Shown here: positions 7,458 through 14,283 of the stretch, piece by piece
Layout: each line of letters opens with the position of its first letter
Numbering within the stretch: the stretch's first letter is position 1
Assembly: GCA_934623455.1 (NCBI GenBank)
Contig: CAKTVK010000014.1
Location: 1 to 30,428 of the forward strand
Source: an uncultured Eggerthellaceae bacterium
Lineage (GTDB): Bacteria > Actinomycetota > Coriobacteriia > Coriobacteriales > Eggerthellaceae
Length of the DNA: 30,428 nucleotides
Direction of reading: 5' to 3'
Translations under genes and position numbers: made by a program
The notes under the pieces: model-generated
Databases searched by the model: none
Told to the model about the DNA's origin: nothing
What the model saw: only the letters and a program-made list of their open reading frames with translations

Positions 7458-8042
7458 CTACTCCTTCTGCATAAGCAGACCGTAGCCGCCGCCATTGCGG
7501 CGATACAGCACGCACGCAACGCCGGAATCGCGATCGGTGTAAGCATAAAAGTCGTGACCCAGCAAGTCGATCTCGATAAGCGCCTCTTCCTGCGTCAGCG
7601 GCGGGAACTCGATAATCTTCGTACGGACGATTTCCTCATCGGCAGAAAGCTCGCTCATCAGACCGTCGATATCAAGCTCGGGAGCCTGCGCGGCGTTCTT
7701 GCGGGCGGCTTCAGCAGCCTTCGGCTCGGCAACCAAACGACGATCAACAACGCGCGTCTTAAACTTGCGCAGCTGGCGCACAACCTTCGCCGCAGCAACG
7801 TCAATAGCGGCGTACATATCCTCTTCGGATTCCTCAACGCGAATAACATGCTGCTTGGCGCGCAACGTCACTTCACACACGGCGCGACGCGGGTTCGAGG
7901 GGTTTTTCTCGGTATACAGAACAACCTCGGCATCAAGAGGCTTAATGTCCATAACCTTCATGGATGCGCCGATTTTTTCTTCGGCATATTCGCGCAAAGC
8001 GTCCGTTACCGTCATTTTCCTGCCCGTAACTTTAATGCTCAT
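7458..8042 (-). CDS. hpf: Long-form ribosome hibernation promoting factor
   Basis: The 194-aa protein has the RaiA/HPF ribosome-binding domain at about 1-100 (MSIKVTGRKMTVTDALREYAEEKI and KQHVIRVEESEEDMYAAIDVAAAKVVRQLRK), a linker, and the C-terminal dimerisation domain (VRTKIIEFPPLTQEEALIEIDLLGHDFYAYTDRDSG) that marks long HPFs. These join two 70S ribosomes into inactive 100S dimers during starvation. AAAGGAG precedes the ATG. The leader holds a terminator-like hairpin and a 17-codon upstream ORF, so expression may be attenuated. Confidence 0.95.
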   Translation of the reverse strand: MSIKVTGRKMTVTDALREYAEEKIGASMKVMDIKPLDAEVVLYTEKNPSNPRRAVCEVTLRAKQHVIRVEESEEDMYAAIDVAAAKVVRQLRKFKTRVVDRRLVAEPKAAEAARKNAAQAPELDIDGLMSELSADEEIVRTKIIEFPPLTQEEALIEIDLLGHDFYAYTDRDSGVACVLYRRNGGGYGLLMQKE

Positions 8043-8080
8043 AATGCGCTCCTTTCACTCATGCTTTCTGTTTCCAGAAA

Positions 8081-8112
8081 AAAGAAAAGCCCGATGCAGC
8101 AGTTCTCATCGG
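8081..8112 (-). terminator. Attenuator-like hairpin in the hpf leader
   Basis: Read leftward, CCGATG (8112-8107), a 10-base loop and CATCGG (8096-8091) are followed by GCTTTTCTTTTTT. This has the form of an intrinsic terminator but stands about 40 bases before the hpf ATG. A short upstream ORF (8106-8159) ends within its first arm. Confidence 0.5.
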
Positions 8113-8159
8113 CCGTCACGAATAATCGTGCACTCTCGCGTCGGGGAAACTCCTTTCAT
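8106..8159 (-). CDS. Possible 17-aa leader peptide before hpf
   Basis: ATG at 8159 opens a frame encoding MKGVSPTRECTIIRDGR, whose TGA lies in the first arm of the terminator-like hairpin. A TATATA at 8170-8175 would place the transcript start only a few bases before this ATG, so it could be translated from a nearly leaderless end. No clear SD precedes it. It may be a control peptide whose translation affects the hairpin, or chance. Confidence 0.25.
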   Translation of the reverse strand: MKGVSPTRECTIIRDGR

Positions 8160-8270
8160 CAAGCGTACGTATATAGTTTAGCCTTCTTTTCAATAAGCAC
8201 AACCGAAAAGAAGATAACAGCTTGGAATCAAAGAAGAACTTGGGTGAAGTTTGGGTCACGCAGACTTGCG

Positions 8271-8320
8271 AAGCTGAATTTGGGGCTCACACACTTTTTG
8301 TCCTATAAGCTGAATTTGGG
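8271..8320. repeat. Direct repeat of AAGCTGAATTTGGG
   Basis: The 14-base unit is at 8271-8284 and 8307-8320, with a 22-base spacer. A third, degraded copy (TGAAGTTTGGG) begins at 8245. The second copy abuts the T-run end of the tRNA terminator. It may mark a recombination or insertion site beside the tRNA gene or be part of a tRNA-linked transcript. Confidence 0.5.
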
Positions 8321-8323
8321 CAT

Positions 8324-8343
8324 AAAAAAACCGCTTGCGCGGT
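8324..8343 (-). terminator. Terminator of the tRNA-Arg gene
   Basis: On the minus strand ACCGC, a GCAA loop and GCGGT are followed by seven T residues. It lies 14 bases after the encoded CCA end. Confidence 0.8.
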
Positions 8344-8356
8344 GAGTTTTCAAAAG

Positions 8357-8433
8357 TGGTGCGCCGTGAGGGATTCGAACCCCCGACGTACTGATTCGTA
8401 GTCAGTCCCTCTATCCAGCTGAGGTAACGGCGC
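8357..8433 (-). tRNA. tRNA-Arg(ACG)
   Basis: The minus strand folds as a full cloverleaf: acceptor GCGCCGT with ACGGCGC, D-arm containing AGCTGGAT, anticodon arm ACTGA-CTACGAA-TCAGT with anticodon ACG, and T-arm with GGTTCGAATCC. The CCA end is encoded (TGG at 8357-8359). The first anticodon base is normally deaminated to inosine, so it reads CGU, CGC and CGA codons. It has its own promoter and terminator. Confidence 0.95.
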
Positions 8434-8452
8434 ATTTCAAACAGCAACGGAT

Positions 8453-8480
8453 ATTATACACTGATGAGTTTTTGCGTCAA
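8453..8480 (-). promoter_or_regulatory. Strong sigma70-type promoter of tRNA-Arg
   Basis: On the minus strand TTGACG (8480-8475), 16 bases, and a perfect TATAAT (8458-8453). The tRNA 5' end lies 19 bases after the -10 box. Confidence 0.85.
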
Positions 8481-8954
8481 GCACCTATTTTCGACTTTTT
8501 TGAATTTCTTGAAGCAGCGGGCCAGAAGCTAATTCGCAAGCTCTTCCGAACACAGAGGCACGGATCAAACCACGCGAACAGCGCTATTCCATATCGCAAT
8601 TCCGCGTCGCGGCTCTGCAGCAAGATCCGCAGCAAAATCCACGGCGGCGTCAGCACGCGAAAAGTGCCATCTTTCCTTGTGGGCCCGACTCCATGACCAA
8701 CGCGCCGCCACCAACGTACAGAGAAGCACCATCGCGGCTTCACGCGGCTTCAATCGTAATTGCGCTTCTTTCGTGCCTGGGGCGCATTCATTCGCCTGCT
8801 CTGCGTGCCCTTACGCGCTTGCCGCCTATTGCAGCACATAGCATGAGCCGCCTTGCGTGCCTTTTTGCCCGCAAGAAGCAACTGACGCGCATCTTTACGA
8901 ATGAGCGCCCCAGATACGATTGTATCCTGCAATAAATTGCTGTCGCGAGAAACG
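8481..8954. other. Intergenic stretch without a supported gene
   Basis: Between the tRNA promoter and the zinc-ribbon gene all longer frames give basic, repetitive or low-complexity products without a good ribosome binding site. I see no tRNA, conserved RNA core or repeat. A minus-strand TTG frame at 8750-8974 overlaps the zinc-ribbon gene but has no support beyond being open. Confidence 0.5.
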
Positions 8955-9110
8955 TTATTTCTTAGACGAGCCAATCACGCAGACGGTTGTGCCGCAATCG
9001 GGACACTTCCCCTTCGTAATAGGCTTACCATTTTTCGTAACGCTCTCAACAGGGTCAATCATGACTTTCTTCGCCTTGCACTTAACGCAATATCCTTCTT
9101 TTGCTGCCAT
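8955..9110 (-). CDS. DUF5679-like small zinc-ribbon protein
   Basis: This 51-aa protein reads MAAKEGYCVKCKAKKVMIDP and continues to GKCPDCGTTVCVIGSSKK. Two CxxC pairs (YCVKCK and KCPDCG) separated by about 25 residues make a zinc ribbon, and the sequence matches what I know of DUF5679, a small family found in Actinobacteria and some archaea with unknown function. The start at 9110 is chosen over an upstream one at 9152 because the family begins here and AGAAAGG lies about nine bases upstream. Nucleic-acid binding is possible but unproven. Confidence 0.85.
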   Translation of the reverse strand: MAAKEGYCVKCKAKKVMIDPVESVTKNGKPITKGKCPDCGTTVCVIGSSKK

Positions 9111-9218
9111 CGTCGTCAACCTTTCTGGTCGGGCGCTCGTGAGCGCAAACATTATTGGAACGGAGACGATTCTCCGTAATCCACTGGTTCAAAAGAGCGA
9201 AATCCGTCATATACCTCG

Positions 9219-12200
9219 TTATATTCCCTTAACGACCTCCACAACGAAATTCGCGTTTTCCGCAAGAATCTCGGGATCAATGTTGTCAGCAACATCGTTT
9301 GCTTGCGCATAAAGCGCTGGTTTTGCGCCATCCATGCCCACTAGGTGCATTGCTTGCAGCCCATTGCGAAGTGCTGTGGAAGCAGCGCTTTCCTGCCAAA
9401 GGATAGACGTGGTGTCCACCGGCACACCCGACACCTGCGAAGCATGCTTTGCATAGCGTTTCATGCGCGAAGATGCCGCGACAGGCTTCAAAATGCCTTC
9501 ACGCGCCACGGTGCACAGCGCGCCGGCACCCAAAGAGTCAAGCTCAATCACAATAGCGCCACGCAAGTCAGGGCGATGCGCTTCGATAAACTCTTCCATA
9601 CCAGCGTGGCAATCGGTTTCGGCGCCCAGCGCCACAAACCACACTTCGGTATCAATGCCGCCCGCGCGGAAGTCTTCGATTCGCTGCTGAACTGCATCCA
9701 GCTCGCCTTCGGAAACAGCAGAAACAGGATCCGTTGTGCCACTGTCTTCTTCCGAACCATAGCGATCGGCAATCAGCTGGCACACGCGTGCGTACTCTTC
9801 GTTTTCGGCGGCACGAGAATCCTGATGCGGCGCATAATCGCCGCGATCGTCCGCAAATTCGTCATTCTCGCGGTAATCGTCCTCGTACCCATACTGATCG
9901 CGCGTATCGTAGTGCTCGTCATCGCGCGTACGTGCGGAACGGCTGCTGCGATTACCCGCAGCTGCGCGATCCGATTTCGAAGCGCCCTTCTCGCTCTTGC
10001 CGCCCGGCAGCGAACCGCGCATGCGCGAAGCGGCATCGGCAGCATTGCCGGCCAAGTCAGACAACTTGCTTGAGAACGCGCCGCCCTTCCACGTGCGATC
10101 ATCGTCATCATCGCCGTTGAAGAACGATGAGAAGTCGTTGTCGTCGTAATCGAAATTATCGTCGTCGTAATCAGCATCATCATACGCAGCAACGCTGTCG
10201 AATGCTTTCGTCGAATACGAATCATCGTACACATCATAGTCGTCATCGTATTCGTAATCGTCATCCGAACGATACTCGTCGGCATCGTCGTCGTAGCTAT
10301 CTTCCTCGCTGTAGCTATCCCAGGTGTCATGGGAGGCAGCGTTATGGGTGCCGTAGCTCGAATCATCGTCGTCACCCCAGCTATGGGCCGGCGCTTGCTC
10401 TTCTTTCTTCTTATGACTAAAGAGTTTGTCGAAAATGCCAAAACCGCGCTTTTTCGGCATGTCCACATATTCGGGACCCGCATACGCACCGGTCTCCGTA
10501 TAGTTTTCTTCGAACGCGGAATCATCAACGTCGTCAACAAAGAGCTCTTCTTCGTCGGCAACGTCCAAGGTCAATGCCTCGGTCACCGGAGCGAAGGAAC
10601 CCGTAGCACCCGCAACCGGCTCAAATGTTTGCGTTTCGGGAACACGCTCGAACATGCCGGAAAGCGAAGGCAGGCTTGTGCGCAAATCCGCCTGAGACGG
10701 AGTTGCGGCATCGATTGACGGAATCATGGTGAGCAGGCTCTTTGCGGCGGTCTCGCCCGACTCTTCCGCTTCTGCCAGCGGCGCGCGCTGCTTTTGAATA
10801 TCCACCACGGGAAGGGACCCCGTCACACTCAAGTCGGGCAACGTCAACGGCTGACGCGACTGCTCGGACGCAATGGGCTGAGCCACCATGGTATCGCCCG
10901 TGCGGGCGCCCACGGCAGCAGCCATGAAGTAGTCCATGGAAATGGGAGCAGGCTCGGCCGGCTGTTGCTCTGCGGCGGGCGCATCAGATGCCTCCACGGA
11001 AGGAATGTCCATCAGCGGCGTAAGCGGTTCCGCAGCGGGAACGGAATTTGCACCTGCGGTTGAAGCAGGCTGCACGGTTTCAACTATTTCGGGAAGCGCC
11101 GTTGAAGTTGGTGCACCAATGGTTGCATCCACAAACTCCCCTTGCTCCGCGGGAGCCTGGGCGGCCGCAGCGGGCGCGGCAGGCGGTACGGCAGCGAAGT
11201 CGGCCGCCAGCGTTGCAGATACGGCTACTCCCTGAGGAGCGGAATACGCTTCCGGCTGCGCGGCAAAAGCGGCTTCTGCGGTTGCGGTAGGCGCAGCAGC
11301 GGGTTCGGGCTCGACAACAGCGGCAGTCGCAGCAGGTGCAGAAACAGGCTTCTGACCTGCACGGGCGGCGGCAAAATTCTGCTTGAACTGCTGATCAAGC
11401 GACGGCATTTCATCCCTATCCAAGAAAGATGTTTCACGGGAAACATCATCCAAACGCTGCTCGGCAGCTTCAAGCGCCATTGCGAACGTAGAGCGTTTAA
11501 TCTCGGTAGGAGCAGCATTTGCCGGCTCTTTGCGACGAGCGGCGGCAAGACCTGCGGAAAACCAGCTGGGAACTTCGTTTGCGGGGGCAGGCTCGGGCGC
11601 TGCGGCAACCGGCGCTGCGGCTTCCTGCTCGAAAGATCCATCCATCGCACCCATGCCGGCAGCAGCAGCATCTACGATCTCGCCACGCACGGCGTCAACG
11701 GCAAATCCGGCAGCCGCACCAGCAGCAACCGCAGCGGGAACAGCCATGGCAGCTACAGCACCCGCGGCGCCCACAACGCCAGCTCCGGCAGCAATACCCG
11801 CGGCAGAAGAGCCTTGCGTCTGCGGCTGCACACCCATCGGTACCTGAGATGCATCAAAACCTTGCGAAGCGCCCGGTGCCACAGCAGACTGCGGCTCCCA
11901 AGCCGCATCAGGAGTCGCGGCGGTAACGCCGGCGATAGCATCGGCAGCAGCGGCATCAGCAGAGACAGCAAGAGGCGCGCCAAATGCATCAACAGGCGTG
12001 CCTTCCTCGTAGATGAGTTGCGCTCCTTCGGGAACAACACCCTGCTCATACGCTTCTTGCGCACCATGAATCACCGGCTGCTCATCAGCAGCGGCCTGCG
12101 TAATGCGACGCGCCACTTCCAGCATAACGGCAATGCCCGATGCGCTGCTGTTTGCACCGTCGTTCAAACCCGACGCCTTCTCCATGGCGAAAGAAATCGC

Positions 12201-12821
12201 GGGCAGCGCGGCGGCCAGGCAAATTACCACCAGCAAGATGGTGGTAATAACGAACGCAACGCCGGTGGAATGCAAGAAAAAGATTGATCTGATCAGCAAG
12301 AATACGGGCAGAACAACCATGCCGATGCGTGCGGCTTTTGCAAGCACGGGCATGGCTGCTAAAAACGGAGGATTGAGCTCGGGGCGCACGGAGCCACTAT
12401 CGGTGCGTGCCACCAGAACAACTTTGCGGCGGCGGCCCTTCCCTTCTTGAGCCGAAGGGGGCACGTAGCGGGCCACAACATTTTGGCTGATGCCCTTATC
12501 AAGAAACTTCGAAAGAATCGGCTTGCCCAGCTCTTCCGACATGAAAAACACGGCGCAAATAAAGGATACAATCACGGCAGGCAGAGCGATGACCGGTACA
12601 AACAGCGAAACTAACGCAAGAACTACCGCCAGCGCGGAACAGAGCAGACGCGTTTTCTTATGCGACACCGACCCTTGGAATTCTTCGATTTCCGCAGGAA
12701 GTCCCAGCTCTTCGAACTCACGCGCAATATACAGGGCGGCTTGCTGCTCTTCCTCGGTGGCAACAGGACGCGGCCCAATTTCAGAAGCCAAATGCTCGAC
12801 GGTTTTTATCATTTCAGCCAT
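9219..12821 (-). CDS. 1200-aa M28-peptidase-like membrane protein, probably inactive
   Basis: Residues 1-240 and 1037-1200 together resemble a peptidase-M28 fold. The N-part has EIGPRPVATEEEQQAALYIA, two pairs of transmembrane helices (about 59-93 and 167-212) and LNDGANSSASGIAVMLEVAR. Between the halves lies an insertion of about 800 residues: Ala/Pro/Glu-rich from about 242 to 790, then an Asp/Tyr-rich acidic tract (about 812-912), then a basic-acidic stretch. The usual metal ligands are altered: HxD is ARTDS (137-141), GANDNASG is GANSSASG, and the last His motif is YAQAND (1171-1176). The Glu in GAE and the Asp in ELDSLG remain. It is therefore likely a pseudo-enzyme, perhaps binding peptides or acting as a scaffold. 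GAAAGG precedes the ATG. A parS-like site lies within the coding sequence (11430-11445). Confidence 0.75.
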   Translation of the reverse strand: MAEMIKTVEHLASEIGPRPVATEEEQQAALYIAREFEELGLPAEIEEFQGSVSHKKTRLLCSALAVVLALVSLFVPVIALPAVIVSFICAVFFMSEELGKPILSKFLDKGISQNVVARYVPPSAQEGKGRRRKVVLVARTDSGSVRPELNPPFLAAMPVLAKAARIGMVVLPVFLLIRSIFFLHSTGVAFVITTILLVVICLAAALPAISFAMEKASGLNDGANSSASGIAVMLEVARRITQAAADEQPVIHGAQEAYEQGVVPEGAQLIYEEGTPVDAFGAPLAVSADAAAADAIAGVTAATPDAAWEPQSAVAPGASQGFDASQVPMGVQPQTQGSSAAGIAAGAGVVGAAGAVAAMAVPAAVAAGAAAGFAVDAVRGEIVDAAAAGMGAMDGSFEQEAAAPVAAAPEPAPANEVPSWFSAGLAAARRKEPANAAPTEIKRSTFAMALEAAEQRLDDVSRETSFLDRDEMPSLDQQFKQNFAAARAGQKPVSAPAATAAVVEPEPAAAPTATAEAAFAAQPEAYSAPQGVAVSATLAADFAAVPPAAPAAAAQAPAEQGEFVDATIGAPTSTALPEIVETVQPASTAGANSVPAAEPLTPLMDIPSVEASDAPAAEQQPAEPAPISMDYFMAAAVGARTGDTMVAQPIASEQSRQPLTLPDLSVTGSLPVVDIQKQRAPLAEAEESGETAAKSLLTMIPSIDAATPSQADLRTSLPSLSGMFERVPETQTFEPVAGATGSFAPVTEALTLDVADEEELFVDDVDDSAFEENYTETGAYAGPEYVDMPKKRGFGIFDKLFSHKKKEEQAPAHSWGDDDDSSYGTHNAASHDTWDSYSEEDSYDDDADEYRSDDDYEYDDDYDVYDDSYSTKAFDSVAAYDDADYDDDNFDYDDNDFSSFFNGDDDDDRTWKGGAFSSKLSDLAGNAADAASRMRGSLPGGKSEKGASKSDRAAAGNRSSRSARTRDDEHYDTRDQYGYEDDYRENDEFADDRGDYAPHQDSRAAENEEYARVCQLIADRYGSEEDSGTTDPVSAVSEGELDAVQQRIEDFRAGGIDTEVWFVALGAETDCHAGMEEFIEAHRPDLRGAIVIELDSLGAGALCTVAREGILKPVAASSRMKRYAKHASQVSGVPVDTTSILWQESAASTALRNGLQAMHLVGMDGAKPALYAQANDVADNIDPEILAENANFVVEVVKGI
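11428..11447. promoter_or_regulatory. parS: parS-like palindrome inside a coding region
   Basis: The 20-bp perfect palindrome except at its centre contains TGTTTCACGGGAAACA (11430-11445), the same one-base variant as at 1580. It codes for DDVSRET in the disordered region of the 1200-aa protein, where sequence is little constrained. It lies about 9 kb from parB, well within typical parS distance from an origin. Confidence 0.6.
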
Positions 12822-12873
12822 AAGTGACCTTTCGCATGCGTAAAAGCCCAGTTGTTTGGGTATATTCTAATTA

Positions 12874-12879
12874 ATTATA
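12874..12879 (-). promoter_or_regulatory. -10 box of the M28-like gene
   Basis: TATAAT read leftward lies about 53 bases before the ATG, in the 83-bp gap after the upstream gene. No convincing -35 box is seen at 16-18 bases, so the promoter may be weak or activated. Confidence 0.4.
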
Positions 12880-12904
12880 CACTGATAATCCCAGCGAGGC
12901 ATGG

Positions 12905-14278
12905 TTAAGAGGAAGTCGAACGAAGATATTCACGAAGCTCGGTATCAAGAGAAGCCGCTTCGGTCAATAATTCGCTGTATTGGCCCTTGAATTCGTCCAC
13001 TTTTTCGAAGAAGGGGTCGGTTGCAAGTGTCGTTATATCAGAGGTAAACGAATTCGCTTGCGAAACAGCCCTGCTATCGCAGCTGTTGTATTCATCGCTT
13101 TCCGTGGTAGCCAAATCAACGTCTTCTGCTTCGATTGCTTCGCAGGCCGCAATCAAGTGGTCAAGTGCTTCAATACGTATCTCAATATACGAAATATAAT
13201 CAGATAATGCCAGTTCAGGGTACTGTTTCTTCAAGCTTGTCAGTTCGGTTTTAGCTTGCTTGAACTCCGAACGTGCCGTTTCAGCGCCCGTTTTCGTTTG
13301 CGTGATGGAATCAGAATCAAGCGCCGAGAACGCGGAAACAAGCTGACGCACGCTGGCATCGGCTGCAAGCAAGTTATCCCAAGCATCGCTTAATTCGTTG
13401 CATTGCTGGTCAACGGCAAGTGCCTGCTCGATCATCGAAGAGCCCAACGTGAGCATAGAACGGCGTGCCTCGATGGCTGCCAACGTATTCTGAGCTGCCT
13501 GAACGTCTTTTTCATCGGTAAGCGAAGATTGCACGCGCTTCACCAGCGTTTCGGCGTTGCTCAAATGCTGACGCGCCGTGGGAAGTTTTTCCTGCACGGT
13601 TTTCATTGCGGCAAGCGATTCGTCGCTCAACATGTCCAAGAACGAGGCATCCATTTCCGAAAGAATTTCATCGGCTTCAACAACTTCCGAAAGAGAAGAC
13701 GTCAAAACCTGCTGGTAGGACTGGTTGAGCAGATAGCCCTCGTAATAGCCACGCGCCAGGGAGTATACGCCCACGGCCGCTGCCGCTATAATCAAGCACG
13801 CAAGACCTACCACGCCCACACGGCGCGTGGTGCGGGCGCGCTGCTGCCTCTTTTCGGGAGAAGCCGCATGAGCTGCGGAGATATCAGTGGCATGTGCCTT
13901 GCTACGGCGGGGGGCGGTTGCCGAGCCAACAGCGGATCCCGTGAAATCTTCCGTAAAACCACTGGTAACGGTTCCGCCGGAAATGGCATTGCTGCCCAAC
14001 GAGACCGTGCCCGTAGGATCGTGCTCAACGGCAGCAGATGCAAATTCACCCGATGACAAGGGCAAACCTTCTTCACGTTTAGGCGCGCCCTTTATTTTTT
14101 TCTTTCCCGGAAGAGAGAAAAGCGCAACTTTGCCCAACGGGTTTCCGTGTTTGGGCTGATTCGCCGCATCTTGGCGCTGCTTTTTCGCATCCAAAACGCT
14201 AAACGAAATCTCGTTCGACGTACCCACCGTGTTGTTTTTCACATGCAAACTATGCATGCCAAACTTGCGTGCCGTCAT
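12905..14278 (-). CDS. Single-pass membrane protein with long coiled-coil outside domain
   Basis: This 457-aa protein has a disordered, partly basic cytoplasmic region (1-150), one transmembrane helix at about 154-174 (VGVVGLACLIIAAAAVGVYS), and an extracytoplasmic, mostly helical domain (about 180-457) with many Glu, Ala, Leu and Ser residues in heptad-like spacing. I recognise no family. The topology resembles envelope or division-linked proteins, but no function can be claimed. It starts five bases after the stop of the exonuclease-helicase gene with AGGGA upstream, so the two are probably co-transcribed. Confidence 0.75.
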   Translation of the reverse strand: MTARKFGMHSLHVKNNTVGTSNEISFSVLDAKKQRQDAANQPKHGNPLGKVALFSLPGKKKIKGAPKREEGLPLSSGEFASAAVEHDPTGTVSLGSNAISGGTVTSGFTEDFTGSAVGSATAPRRSKAHATDISAAHAASPEKRQQRARTTRRVGVVGLACLIIAAAAVGVYSLARGYYEGYLLNQSYQQVLTSSLSEVVEADEILSEMDASFLDMLSDESLAAMKTVQEKLPTARQHLSNAETLVKRVQSSLTDEKDVQAAQNTLAAIEARRSMLTLGSSMIEQALAVDQQCNELSDAWDNLLAADASVRQLVSAFSALDSDSITQTKTGAETARSEFKQAKTELTSLKKQYPELALSDYISYIEIRIEALDHLIAACEAIEAEDVDLATTESDEYNSCDSRAVSQANSFTSDITTLATDPFFEKVDEFKGQYSELLTEAASLDTELREYLRSTSS

Positions 14279-14283
14279 GGACG

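Noticed and set aside
7554..8345. 263-aa plus-strand open frame
   Set aside because: It is the shadow of hpf and its leader and includes terminator and repeat sequence; no SD or domain.
8481..8900. Possible structural RNA (SRP, tmRNA or RNase P RNA)
   Set aside because: None of the conserved core sequences of these RNAs is present on either strand.
8750..8974. 74-aa basic minus-strand frame
   Set aside because: It starts at TTG inside the zinc-ribbon gene, has no SD, and the product is Arg/Lys/Ala-rich without a fold pattern.
11142..12287. 381-aa plus-strand open frame
   Set aside because: It is antisense to the low-complexity insertion of the 1200-aa protein; it is Arg/Ser/Gly-rich, as expected for the reverse complement of Ala/Pro codons.
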